DNA of 64,000 nucleotides, from NCBI GenBank assembly GCA_023053545.1, contig JAKZAN010000006.1, positions 5,833,001-5,897,000 on the forward strand, in the 5' to 3' direction. Origin of the DNA: Lepidurus packardi (taxonomy: Eukaryota; Arthropoda; Branchiopoda; Notostraca; Triopsidae). Each line of letters begins with the position of its first letter. The first letter of the stretch is position 1. The notes under the pieces were generated by a model that worked only from the letters and a program-made list of their open reading frames with translations, did no database searches and was not told where the DNA came from. A program made the translations under genes and the position numbers. Positions 1-10,045 of the stretch are shown here, piece after piece.

Positions 1-1227
1 TAACTGCAATAGATCGTTACACTGCTTCATCAACGCCTTCTCCCGAGTCTGTTTTTCCTTATCGGCTAGAATTCTGTCCTCCGCTTCCTTCAAATGCTGA
101 GAGATGAAGCTCACTAATAGGAAGATAGGGCACGACGCTGGACTTATAAACTGACCGCCAGGTGCCAGCATGAGCGGACCAGCCTCTCCCTCCACGACAA
201 GTTGCCACCTTGAGAGATCATCGTACCATTCTGGTGGGAACCTTTGTCTGCCCCTGTAATCTGCCAGGGAAGTGGTCAAAACCCTCAAATGGTACTCGTA
301 ACTGGCCGCCAATACCGTCGGCCGGTATTGCCTTTGAACGACGGCGATATTACAAAGATTTTGCGAAACGGACTTCTCTAGAATCGGAATCTTGCGCTGC
401 AAGGTGCGGTGGGACTCCAAGTTGCGAATAAAGTCCAACCAATTGTGCCTAACTTCGCCAATGTTTAACATCACGTCCCCTATCAGACTCACCCCTGTTT
501 CACGCCCAAAAATCAGCGTCTGGTCCCGGAGAACCGCCATCGTTTCAGGATGATGAGTCACCAGGTTTCGAAAACTCTGAAGACAGCCCCGGAAATGCAT
601 CATTCCCCAGCCACAATCCCAGACAATATCTCTAAGACTTAACTGCCTACAAAGCTGCTCCTGCAGCCGCGTAATTTCCTCCCTAACGGGTTGACCAGCC
701 GCCATAGCCTCTTCTGCGTCCTTCCGAACACGTGTGAGCCACGCAGTCAGCGTTTCCTCCCGCGCAGTAGTGCCATCTTGTGACGGAAAGTCATCCTCCC
801 AGTCACGTTCAGCTACTTCCATCGTGTAACGCAAGGAAGTTTTAGCTTTAACTGGCTGTGCCAGACTGTCAACATGCTGAGTGGGAAGGAAACATGCGGA
901 CAAGATACTACGAACAGTTTCTCTAATGGTAGGTTGCGGAACATTAATTTTCACTGGTTGGAGCGTTTTGTGAGGAACTTTCCGTATATAGAATGTAAGC
1001 TCGGTGGCTTTCTGGGGCTTTCTTTGAATAATAGATTCAATGTGATAGTTGAGCAATTTGAGTGAGTTTTCGTTCACTTGACGCTCCACTGGGTGCTGAC
1101 CGAACAAATCTGGATGGACAGAGAAATAGAAGGGTCGCAAGGCTGTGGATACTTCCGCGGTTGACAGGTATCGGCTGCTAGCCGCAGTACTCAACCATGC
1201 GCCAAACTTGCGTCCAACAACATACAT
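1..1227 (-). CDS. TCAIM: TCAIM-like mitochondrial protein, 5' part (runs off the left edge)
   Basis: An uninterrupted minus-strand frame of 409 codons starts at an ATG at 1227 and is still open at base 1. Near the start it reads LRPFYFSVHPDLFGQHP followed by VNENSLKLLNYHIE, which matches the J-domain-like beginning of animal T-cell activation inhibitor, mitochondrial (DUF4460/DUF4461 family). A helical, charged region follows, with VRKDAEEAMAAG, LIFGRETGVSLIGD and HNWLDFIRNLESH. The N-terminus MYVVGRKFGAWLSTAASSRYLST is basic and Ser/Thr-rich, as expected for mitochondrial import. An acceptor-like TTTTAG lies just upstream (about 1243-1248) with an open frame, so a short upstream coding exon is possible. 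The exact biochemical role of the family is poorly known. The absence of introns over 1.2 kb is unusual for this window. The family assignment is by recognition and is fairly secure. Confidence 0.85.
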   Translation of the reverse strand, partial: MYVVGRKFGAWLSTAASSRYLSTAEVSTALRPFYFSVHPDLFGQHPVERQVNENSLKLLNYHIESIIQRKPQKATELTFYIRKVPHKTLQPVKINVPQPTIRETVRSILSACFLPTQHVDSLAQPVKAKTSLRYTMEVAERDWEDDFPSQDGTTAREETLTAWLTRVRKDAEEAMAAGQPVREEITRLQEQLCRQLSLRDIVWDCGWGMMHFRGCLQSFRNLVTHHPETMAVLRDQTLIFGRETGVSLIGDVMLNIGEVRHNWLDFIRNLESHRTLQRKIPILEKSVSQNLCNIAVVQRQYRPTVLAASYEYHLRVLTTSLADYRGRQRFPPEWYDDLSRWQLVVEGEAGPLMLAPGGQFISPASCPIFLLVSFISQHLKEAEDRILADKEKQTREKALMKQCNDLLQL

Positions 1228-1976
1228 GGCGCATTGACTCTTCCTAAAAGAGACAAGAAATATATAGGTACAATGTTCCTTAATAAGCTTTGGATATTCT
1301 GGAAGAAATGAATTTTATTAGAGAAAAGGTTCCCATGCATTCATTAAAATAATGCCCCAGAAGTTTATCTTAGCCTATATTGAAGAGGAAGGGTTTTCAA
1401 TGATACGTGGAGGAGGAGGGGCTATTATCTGATTGATTTCATTGGGGAATAATTATCAGGGATTCCTCCAAGTGAGTTAGGTTTTCTAATATAAAATATT
1501 GTTTAGTATTTGAATTCTAATTGTTTAGTTTAGTGTTGCTACCCTGATCATTGTAATTTACTAGTTTTGGCAATGAATTATTGCTTATACTTACACTTAA
1601 ACGATGCTAGAGCTTTGGTCTAAGCAAAGGACGTTGTTTCGTATATCTGACAAACAGCCTTCAGAATTATTTCATAAAACAAGCGTTTCAACACGAGACA
1701 CAAAAACAATAACAAACGTTGTCAATGTTTTGCTAGCAGTCGCCATCTACCGACAGCAGCGCAAAGCTCATGGAGCATTTGGCAGTTCTTTCACAAATTA
1801 GGTAGTTTATCTTTCATTTAATGTGCTCTTATTTATAGACCAATTAATTAATTTACAAATTATTTACTAGACGTTATTTAGTAAATCTTTAAGTATACTG
1901 CGTTCTTTGGAAGAAGTGATTTAATTAGAAAGAATCACCTTGTAAGGAGGCACTACAGGGAAGATTATCTGAATCC
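1228..1976. other. Gene-free upstream region of the TCAIM-like gene
   Basis: AT-rich sequence with no convincing exon. Short open frames, for example about 1604-1801 on plus, show no recognisable domain or signal peptide. It must contain the promoter of the minus-strand TCAIM-like gene, but no TATA element stands out. Confidence 0.5.
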
Positions 1977-2343
1977 AGTTTCGACACGAGCGCCATCCCT
2001 TTTCAACAATGAACTTCAAACAGACGCGCGAATTTGAATGTCTGATCTTGAGTCGTTCGCTTTCCTTAACTAGTCTGGGAGGTTTGAGAATGTATCTTTG
2101 ACATTATGGCCTTTTTGTCTGGATCCATTCTTGGAACTGAGGATGTACCTTTACGTTGGAAGATATATCAATGGCCAACCGTATAAACCATCTTCCGGAC
2201 TTCTCGATGTATAATAGCCCTTGTTTACGGGATTATTAGGTGAGTTTAGAGCATAGCAACACGGGGGTAATAATGTTTTCAAAAGGCAATTGGACGAAGG
2301 CCGTGTTTGGAAAAATTCTGGAGTGGACTACGTAGATGAACAG
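1977..2343 (+). repeat. Dispersed/segmental repeat, copy A
   Basis: This block is colinear with 11327-11663, with substitutions and small indels. Shared runs include TTTCCTTAACTAGTCTGGGA, GGATCCATTCTTGGAACTGA and GGTGAGTTTAGAGCATAGCA in the same order and orientation. Copy A carries about 25 bp more around 2190-2225. Similarity stops abruptly near 2343. No terminal repeats or coding capacity are visible. It is either a decayed family member of an unknown dispersed repeat or a segmental duplication. Confidence 0.8.
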
Positions 2344-2853
2344 GTGTCAATCGTTTAGGGGGATTTGAGGGAGAACAACATGTATGAAACATGTTATTGT
2401 TCCCATAAAATGGAAATTAGCTACGCTATAGCGTGGGTGGCGCGTCACCGATCTGGCACAAGAGAATTTGGGAGTTTCAAGGCATGTGTTTATTATTCCA
2501 GCTAAAAAATTCCAACATTTTGGAGCATTTCTGGACAGCATAGGTTTACTGAATACCGGCTGATCCATATAGCAAAGGAAAACAAAGCAAAACAAAGGAA
2601 TCTGAAAAAACACTCTTTTGATTATTTTATTAATTATTAATAATAACCGACGTAGGCAAAACCCTTTTGTCAGTCTATTTATTGGTCACTTGATTTACAT
2701 AACAGAACTAGAATGATCCTTGATCCTTTTTTAAGTTTCTTGGAAAATGGAGAGACGCTTTAATCGATTCTAGAATTCCATGTTTTGAGAAGCGATACGC
2801 TAATGAGTGTATCCTCTATACCGTTATACTGGAAGGAGTATCAGTATCAGTCG
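2344..2853. other. Gene-free spacer between repeat copy A and the transposon
   Basis: No exon, RNA gene or clear repeat is seen. A minus-strand open frame at 2347-2613 has no recognisable content. Confidence 0.5.
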
Positions 2854-2861
2854 TATCTATT

Positions 2862-2878
2862 CAAGGGGTTCGTAACTC
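2862..2878 (+). repeat. Left terminal inverted repeat of the transposon
   Basis: CAAGGGGTTCGTAACTC, pairing with 7475-7491 at 16 of 17 positions. The preceding 8 bases TATCTATT are the left target site duplication. Confidence 0.93.
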
Positions 2879-2895
2879 CTTTGGTAGGTGTACGA

Positions 2896-3090
2896 GGGTT
2901 AAACTTTTTTTTTTAACCAAAAGTAATCTTACGGTTAAAACAGTTAAAAAATGGGTTAAACTGTTAAACTTTGTTAAACTTCGGTTTAAAAGTTAAACTT
3001 CGGTTAAAAACTTCTTGTTGAAAAGTTAAACTTCGGTTAAAAAGTTAAAACTTCGGTTAAAAAGTTTAAATTTCTGTTAAAAAGACCCAA
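2896..3090. repeat. Left subterminal GTTAAAC/GGTTAAAA array
   Basis: Irregular copies of GGTTAAAA-AGTTAAACTTC, each about 10-19 bp, occur here, many carrying the core GTTAAAC. The right end of the same element carries a cleaner version of the core. Such arrays often serve as transposase binding sites in DNA transposons; that role here is inferred. Confidence 0.85.
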
Positions 3091-3174
3091 GTTGTAAAGC
3101 GAAGTACAAAAAATTCAAAATCTGAACTGTAAAATATTAGCATAAGGAAACCCAAGTGTATTTCTGTTAAGACT

Positions 3175-5936
3175 CTAGGATATTGCACTTTCTATAAGTT
3201 GTCGTACCTGAACTACACTTTCAGACGAGTAAAATAGAGTAAAATTGTTCTCAACATTTTTCACGACAGGTACTGGAAGTGTACATAGGTAAGTTTTCAA
3301 AGGGTGATAGCCGTGTTGGTGTACATTACATTCTTTGATTTCTTCAGTGTCCATATCGAATGTATACCATGTACATAGGGCTCCCATATTACTTTCATTA
3401 ATTGGGCAACTCAAATCGATGAACTTCTTTTTTTTTTGTATCTACTTGCAAAAAGCCGAAGCCCAGAACGCGTCCTAAGAGTACCATCGATGGTTTAGTA
3501 AATCTTTTCCCTTTATGTTCTCTAAAGGCACACCATTCTCCAACTCGAATCTCATCTTCTTTCCGAGGGATTCTAGAATTATAGTTTCTTTTTCCCAGTC
3601 TGGATACCAGGCTTGCCTGAGTAACACGGGTAATTCTATCATTACTCAAGCGGACACAGTCACTCGACAAATACCAGCACAGGGTGCGCTTCTTAACGAC
3701 TTTAAAGTCATCCCCTACAGGAATCTTGAGGAAAGGAGAACGAGCGTCTATCGCGGTATTCGAAGGCTGCTCCGTTAGACTACTTCCTCCGAATTCCCGT
3801 ACTTGAATCTTACTTAGCGAAGCAAGTAACGCAAGGTCTATGTCGTCGTCATCCTCGATCGTCTCTATTGAACTGATAGCTTCACCTGCTTCGAGTCTCT
3901 CCGTTTCTTCGTCTTCAAATATGCCATAAGTGGAATCATCAGCAGGTGGCGAGGAATATTGCAGTTTCCTGTCAAAATCCACCTTCGTTTCAGGATGTTC
4001 TATGTCGAAAGAAACACCTAAGCACTCCAAATCATGCTCACTGTCACGCATGGCTTTGCAAGCTACAGCTTCGATTTCTACGTCTGTCGGCAGAATTTTA
4101 GAATTTTTTTCACTTAACTGACCGTATTTCTTCTTGTGGCGCTCAAACGTTGGGTAAGTAATGCCGTCTTTTTCACTGGTTGAATGAAGGAGCAGGGTGC
4201 AATCAATTTTTTTACAACGCGAGGTAATAAAATCCTTAAGCGAAAAATTCACCTGACTTGTACCAGTAGTTGAGCACGCCCTAGCTGACCTGAAAAACTG
4301 CTCACAAGGCTGACTGCTCATGCAATGCGGCAAAAATAGATGATGCCTCTTGGTATCACGAAGTTTCCTGATGATTAGAATCAAGCTGTGAGCATTGATT
4401 TCGGCGCACAAATAAATGTTCAATGTGACAAAATTATCCTGAAGGGAATACACTTTATCACATTGCATCCATTTGCGCCAAAGTCTCAATCCGAAAACTA
4501 CGTACCAAATTCGGTATATACGTTCGCTTGGATCTAAATCCTTTTCTAGGAAGGCGCTTGTCGAAAAATGCAAGAGCTTTAAGTAAAAGCAAGTGGCCTT
4601 GGAAGTAGCAATGTGAGTTTCTAACAAGGAAACGACATTCGGGCTGCTAATTCTCTCGACGCCGTCGTAGTTCATTTTATCGCGCTGATCAAGATCACGG
4701 TCACGAATGAGATGGACGTCTTTTCCTATTGTCTGACGAAGTTGCTCTATATCGATGGGAGTTGCAATATGATCTCCAAAAGGAAGAATTTTTTCCTTCT
4801 TTAGCAGTCGTACTCGGAATTTTGCTCCCAGGTGTGGACTATCTTGCAAAGGAATTATCTTTGCAAAGGGATTTGCATAAAACCAGCGCCAGCCATTTAA
4901 AACACCACCTGAAAATAAGTTAATGTCAAACCCTTGCAGACCAAGAAATATCTAAAGAATAATTCTTTACAATTGCCACCAAGCTGCAACTCTTGTCTCA
5001 TAAGCTTCATTTCTCGACTGTCCCCATCAGTGGCGTACGTGAGGACCTCGATTCCAGATTGGCACAGTACTTCTGAAACATAGTCTAGTCGTCGTTTGAC
5101 ATCTTCGCTCGTAAAGCGGTTGTTGCTACCAAAAGCGCAAATACAGATAGGGGATGCTCCGATTGCCAACGGCTGCGCCATCACTACGAAAACGTTTGTA
5201 GCAACGTCCAACGTTCTGTACAACAGAACTAAGTCCGCTAGGCTATTTGCTTCATTGATTCCAATTACTGGTACTCCGTTTACTCCGATGGGCAAACTAA
5301 AGCCTATCACTGTGTTTGTCTCAGAGGAGTATTCACGCTTTCCAGTTATACTGGTAGCGTCTTCGGATAACGCAACAACGCAAGGAAAACCGTTATTGTC
5401 TAAGTAGGCTTTCAATTTTTCCACTTGAACCTCTCCTTCTCCAAACGAACGCACGTGCTCATTAACTTTGGCTTCGATTGACCTTGGACTAGGTAAACAG
5501 CCTATCATATTTGTGACAAGCATCTGATAGAGTGTTCTTCCTCCAACAATCCATACGTACGATGCAAACCGTACCAAACTTTCGTCGTCGTATCGAAACC
5601 CATGACGATCTTTCTGGGAATTTCTAACAGCTGAATTTAACAGGCTAACTAGTAAGCTTTGCTGGCTGCCTTTTGCTTGGCATAAGGTAGACAATTGCTT
5701 AACTGAACCAAAGCAATTAGCTATAACGCTGATACGATCTCGCTGTTCCTTACAAAGGTCTCTTAGAAGTACGTTGTCCCGCTCCACTTTCTTTAAAACG
5801 TTTAGCACTTTGTAATATTCGGTTATCCGAGGCTGTAAGCCGTCTCTTTCATCCAGATTTCTTCGCATTTCTTGACGCCTATACACCCGACTATTCCATT
5901 TCACGGGAGCACTGTGGGTCTCAGTAGCTCCCGTTA
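3175..5936 (-). pseudogene. Transposase-like gene body, two exons, frame-broken
   Basis: Exon A ends at 4971 and exon B starts at 4908. They are joined by a 62 bp GTAAAG...TTTTCAG intron that keeps frame (LGGNC | GVLNGWRW). Exon A encodes YVWIVGGRTLYQMLVTNMIG, ALSEDATSITGKREY and YATDGDSREMKLMRQE. Exon B encodes a coil-rich region, then ERIYRIWYVVFGLRLWRKW, YLCAEINAHSL and SSQPCEQFFRSARA. The acidic residues in LSEDATS, ATDGD and CAEINAH are candidates for a DDE-type catalytic triad; this is inference. The long frame stops at 3398. Homologous-looking sequence (MGALCTWYTFD, HQHGYHPLKTYLCTLP) continues in another frame to 3175, across an A10 homopolymer at 3428-3437. The upstream end also lacks an in-frame ATG and abuts the zinc-finger ORF in another frame. 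The superfamily is not identified. Confidence 0.75.
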
Positions 5937-6878
5937 TTAAAAACCCAGCTCCGCTGTGGAGTCTCCATCCAAAATCTCTGTTTCCTCGTCAATATCTATA
6001 TTGACAACTGAGGTAACCTCGTGGTTAGCTTGTGGAGGCGCGGCAATTGCTGCAGAATTGGGTTGGTTATTGACGAAGTAGTTCTTGACAGTGTTGGCAC
6101 GACAGCCACTAATTTCGCCCATCTTTCTATCATGTTTCTGTGAAAGATGCCGCGTAACGGATCCGAAATTCCAATAAAGACCGTTCTTTATTCTTAAACA
6201 ACTGAAGTTTGTCTTACATCGCAGACACTTAATAGGTATTAACTTTTTGCCTAATGCATCTTCTTCACTTGGAAATTCAAGATCTTCCGAAGCAAATGAC
6301 AGCTCTTCTATGTGGCTTTCAATCCATGCAGTTACCTTTTTAATAAGTAAGGGAACTGTCGCAGGCTGTGACGTAAGATTAGGTGCGGTACCAGACGGAC
6401 CAGCAACTCCCGAGACTTCCGCCAAGTTTTGCATAGAAGGTTGGTAAGCTTCTGAATTTCCTGTGTTTTTCGGCACTGCTTGAAGGCGGGGCTTTTTTGC
6501 CAAAGGCTTAGCTAATATTTCAAAACCGGCACTTTTTTTCTTTCCGTATTCTATGGCACGTTTCAACTGGGCCAATTCGCCGCCTAAAATTTCAAATTCT
6601 TCTGGAGTGTCACAAAAAAAGTCTCCAAAAACTCTTTTTCGGTCTTCTTCCGACTTACTAGCCCATCGCTTTACTAGTTTTGTCCTTGCAAAAGCTTCCA
6701 TCTGTTTCAAAGCGTCAGTATCTATCTCCGCGACTGTTTCCCAGGTACAGTAACCCAAAGTTTTTAGGAGTTCAGCTATGTGTGGGCGTAGATTGCCCAA
6801 CTTAATTAATTCCTGAAGGAATCGCTGTTCGCTGGTTAACTCCGGATCATCCGCCAGTGTTTCTACGGTTTCCGACAT
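5937..6878 (-). CDS. Transposon-encoded BED-like zinc-finger ORF
   Basis: A 313-codon ORF runs from the ATG at 6878 to a TAA at 5937. The N-terminal half is helical and acidic (LTSEQRFLQELIKLGNLRP). A basic stretch GKKKSAGFEILAKPLAKKPR may be a nuclear signal. A finger follows with spacing C-x2-C-x22-H-x4-H (CLRCKTNF ... RHLSQKHD), which resembles BED/C2H2 DNA-binding fingers. It lies directly upstream of the transposase body in a different frame, with no intron of plausible size between them. It may be the N-terminus of one transposase split by a frameshift, or a separate DNA-binding ORF. Confidence 0.7.
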   Translation of the reverse strand: MSETVETLADDPELTSEQRFLQELIKLGNLRPHIAELLKTLGYCTWETVAEIDTDALKQMEAFARTKLVKRWASKSEEDRKRVFGDFFCDTPEEFEILGGELAQLKRAIEYGKKKSAGFEILAKPLAKKPRLQAVPKNTGNSEAYQPSMQNLAEVSGVAGPSGTAPNLTSQPATVPLLIKKVTAWIESHIEELSFASEDLEFPSEEDALGKKLIPIKCLRCKTNFSCLRIKNGLYWNFGSVTRHLSQKHDRKMGEISGCRANTVKNYFVNNQPNSAAIAAPPQANHEVTSVVNIDIDEETEILDGDSTAELGF

Positions 6879-7139
6879 TGCTATGTAATTCCAATCTGCA
6901 CTATGTTCTAAGACGTTCTTTCTCAGACTGAGCTCAGAATAACGCAAAGCCAAACTCAACAATTTTTCTGTGTTATGACTCGTTTTTGAAAGGGGAAGCC
7001 TCGATCTGCAAGAAGTTGGAAACTTTTTACTTCTTTACTTTCCCACGCGGTATACCGGATGTTTCAAACGAGAGCTCTCGCTGGAGCCCTCGCTCGTTGG
7101 ACCTTTTTTTACTTTTTTTCACTACAGCGAACAGGTATA

Positions 7140-7440
7140 GAGTTTCGGTTTAAACTCTAGGTTAAACTCAGTTAAACTCCGTTAAACTCTGTTGAACTCC
7201 GTTAAACTCTGTTAAACTCTGTTAAACTCTGTTAAACTCTCGGTTAAACTCAGTTAAACTCCGTTAAACTGTTAAACTCTCGGTTAAACTCAGTTAAACT
7301 CCGTTAAACTCTGCTAAACTCTGTTAAACTCTGTTAAACTCAGTTAAACACAGAGTTGCATGGTTAAAATGTTAAACTTAGTTAAACTGTTCAGTTAAAA
7401 AGCTAAAACAAGTTATACTCGTTAAAAATTTCAACATTTT
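7140..7440. repeat. Right subterminal GTTAAACTC array
   Basis: About twenty near-perfect copies of a 10 bp unit GTTAAACTCT/C occur here, some joined as CGGTTAAACTCAGTTAAACT. This is far more regular than the left array, so the two ends are not symmetrical. Probably protein-binding sites for the transposase (inferred). Confidence 0.9.
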
Positions 7441-7474
7441 TAGCTGAATGGTCAGGGTGTACGAAGTTAAACAC

Positions 7475-7491
7475 GAGTTGCGAACCCCTTG
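7475..7491 (-). repeat. Right terminal inverted repeat of the transposon
   Basis: GAGTTGCGAACCCCTTG, the complement of the left terminus with one mismatch. It is followed directly by the target duplication TATCTATT at 7492-7499. Confidence 0.93.
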
Positions 7492-7499
7492 TATCTATT

Positions 7500-9208
7500 G
7501 GTGCAACCGGTGACAGTAGGGAGACTAAAGCTCTCGTGAGATGATCATTGGACCGCGACTTCTTAGTCATAGGAACAAGATACTATACAAGTCAACTCTT
7601 TAAGTGTAAACAGACGTTTAAATGCAGACGATGATTCTTATTGGCTGGATCACGGTTTCATAATCCGTATGGCCCTTCCTGAATAGACCGTAGTTGCTCA
7701 TCTGTAGATTCGAAGCAAAATGGAAGAGGCTAAGACCGAACGAAAAATAAGAGGCGAAGTAAGGGACTAATAAAAAGTAAGGGGCTAATACTACAAGGCT
7801 CCGGATAGGGGTTCACTATTTTGTCCCATTCAGTTCGCTTTATATTGTTTAATACATAAATTCATTGTAGCGTTGATATGCTTGCTGGCATTGACAGGCC
7901 GGAGTAACGATACGGCCCCCGGCCTAACGTTAGGGGAAACGTCGGTAACTTTTTTGTAGACAAGAAACTGCGTTATTACTTCCTAAATAGTAACACTTTA
8001 ATGTGGTCGTGTTTTCTTTTCCTTGGAAGAATTAAAAGCTTTTTTCCCATCTGAAAGTCTATTTTCAGAAATAACATTTATGATTTTGGTGTACAGTTTA
8101 TTTTTTTTTTGTATTTCTTAAAATGTGCATTGATCCCACAAAACTCACTACTTTATCCATTTATCACTACGTAACGGATTCTAAAAGGATATTCAGATTA
8201 ACGTGCGTAAAAGTTTCGATCAAAGTTTGACAAGTAATAAAGAAACAGCACCCCAAAATTTCGTAAAACAACACAGAAACAGAAACAACCCTATAGAAAA
8301 TAAAACAATCCGGGTTTCCAAGCTCGGACACTTTAGAGATTCTTTAGTTGAAGCGAATTAGTCCAAAACGTAAAGAGCATTCAGCGCAATATGGCAGGCG
8401 TTAACTCCGCCGCTTGAGGTAAAAGTACCCGCCCATACCCCAGTCGGCTCCAAACCAGTCGCTGCGAAGAATCCAGACCTTGACGCCATTTTTTTTACGG
8501 TACCCAACCACCATCACGCTACTTATCAATATCAGATTTCCCGACGTTATCTAGAATTTTTTTAGTTTAAAAAAGTCAAAATTTTAGCCCTGAAAGTTGT
8601 CTCTTCCATAAATAAGCATAAACAAGCTATTCTAAATTTTATAATAACTCACACTCGAAAGATCCGTTATGCAAACTTTCTCATGGTCAAGAATTCCAGA
8701 CCTAGAAAACAGTGAGTAAAACATTTGAGTCCAATATCCCCGAAGAAACCTGTCGACTTACTTGTAGTCCATCAGATCAGTGTTCCCTGCATTAAATACA
8801 GAAAGGTACTCCGTTTTGAAGTACAAGGTAGCAATAATGGGTTGTCCTCGCTTGGCCAAGATTTTAGCCATCTTATGCTCTTTATTTTGCTTGATGGTTC
8901 TATAACCTTTTTTGAACTGGAACACTGTGACGGAATTGGAATGTTCACAACCAGTTGGTTCTGGTAAAATCGTGCCCTCTTTCTAATAGAAATGGAAAGT
9001 AAAAAAATTCTAGAACGGATTGGCTTTGAATCCAGCTTTTTCTTCCAGTTTCGATTAAAGAACAGCTTACCCCTGCTAGCAACACGTTATCCGGATTTAG
9101 TTACCAACGTACGTAATGTATCCCGGAGTTAAAAGTTTACACTAGTGTGTCACTGTCTAACAATGAATTTTTATTTTTTTCAGCTGGTGGAGTGAAAGTG
9201 CAAGTTTT
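7500..9208. other. Gene-free region right of the transposon
   Basis: AT-rich sequence with scattered homopolymers. No exon, RNA gene or internal repeat could be supported. An open frame at 8725-8967 has no recognisable content. Confidence 0.5.
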
Positions 9209-9244
9209 AACGTTTCTCATCAACTTTCGTTGATGAGAATCGTT
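9209..9244. repeat. 16 bp inverted repeat (hairpin) beside the CCTAA array
   Basis: Arms at 9209-9224 (AACGTTTCTCATCAAC) and 9229-9244 pair at 15 of 16 positions around a TTTC loop. It directly abuts the telomere-like repeat. Function unknown. Confidence 0.8.
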
Positions 9245-9353
9245 AACCTAACCTAATCTAACCTAATCTAACCTAAGCAAACCTATAACCTAACCTCTAA
9301 CCTAAGCTAACCTAACCTCAGCTAACCTAACCTATCCTAACCTAACCTAAACT
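9243..9353 (-). repeat. Interstitial telomere-like (CCTAA)n array, degenerate
   Basis: Repeated CCTAA/AACCT units with point changes (CCTAATCTAA, CCTAAGCAAA) occur for about 110 bp. CCTAA is the complement of TTAGG, the ancestral arthropod telomere unit. The degeneracy and flanking unique sequence indicate an internal remnant rather than a chromosome end. Confidence 0.85.
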
Positions 9354-9471
9354 AATTCATTTCCAATCCAACAACAATTTTCAACTCGAGTTACACCCAT
9401 TTGTCATTCTTTTCCGGAGAACGTTTTGCAACAATAATACACATTAGTGTCAATTTATCAGTGTTGCTATT

Positions 9472-9650
9472 GGTACCACCGGAGGTGCCGTAGCGTTATG
9501 AGTTTACTCCGAAAGTGTAAGGATTTTTGCCTATAATGTACGGACGCATGTCTAGTAGTATGGAAGAATTGGTGTAGTGGGCAGAGGCAACTACTGATAC
9601 AACGGTGGAGAGGGTTCGATTCCATTCATGGGCAGTTTTTTTCTTGTATT
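9472..9650 (+). mobile_element. tRNA-related SINE, copy 1
   Basis: The unit starts GGTACCACCGGAGGTGC. It contains a good polymerase III A box (TGGTGTAGTGGGC, about 9570) and B box (GGTTCGATTCC, about 9613) about 45 bp apart, then TGGGCAG and a T-run like a Pol III terminator. Related copies lie at 9701-9890 and 10046-10220. No complementary acceptor stem is seen, so it is a tRNA-derived SINE rather than a tRNA gene. Confidence 0.75.
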
Positions 9651-9700
9651 ATTTTAAATTATCCTGCATTTAAATTATTATGTGTTTTACTTGTTCTGTA

Positions 9701-9890
9701 GGTGCGGTATCGTTATGAGTTTACTCAATTAGTGCAAGGATTTTTGCTTATAATGTACGGGCGGGCGCATGTCTATTAGTATGCAATTATAATACTATTA
9801 GTCTTGCATACTAATACTTTACCATTTAACTAATGATACGATGGTGGAGAGGGTTCGATTCTCTCAGTGGGCAATTATTTTTTTCTTGTA
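9701..9890 (+). mobile_element. tRNA-related SINE, copy 2 (A box replaced)
   Basis: It shares GTGCGGTATCGTTATGAGTTTACTC-type head sequence and the tail GGAGAGGGTTCGATTCTCTC with copy 1. The T-stem GAGAG/CTCTC is perfect, and GTGGGCA and a T-run follow. The A-box part is missing and a perfect 13 bp inverted repeat (9774-9786 and 9804-9816) sits in its place, so this copy is probably transcriptionally dead. Confidence 0.7.
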
Positions 9891-10045
9891 CTATGGTACG
9901 AGACATTTTTTCTTAGCTATTTCGTTTTAAATTATTCTGTATCTTTAATTTTTTCTTATTTTAATTATTTTACATTATTCTGCACCTCAGTTATTCTGTG
10001 TTTTACTTGTTATGTTTTAAGAAGAGTTACTCGAAATGTGTAAGT

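Larger units (their letters stand above)
2862..7491 (-). mobile_element. Complete 4,630 bp DNA transposon with 8 bp target duplication
   Basis: The element is bounded by inverted repeats: CAAGGGGTTCGTAACTC at 2862-2878 and its complement, with one mismatch, at 7475-7491. It is flanked by the direct 8 bp duplication TATCTATT at 2854-2861 and 7492-7499. Inside each end is an array of GTTAAAC-type subterminal repeats (about 2896-3090 and 7140-7440). Between them, on the minus strand, lie a zinc-finger ORF and a transposase-like ORF with one 62 bp intron. An 8 bp duplication and a CARGG-type terminus are typical of hAT elements and 8 bp also of P elements. However, the protein does not show the hAT C-terminal dimerisation signature I would expect, so the superfamily is left open. 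The transposase has two frame breaks, so this copy is probably non-autonomous. Confidence 0.92.

Noticed and set aside
9570-9640. tRNA gene at SINE copy 1
   Set aside because: A and B boxes are good but no 7 bp acceptor stem pairs and anticodon stem is unclear; repeated copies point to a SINE.
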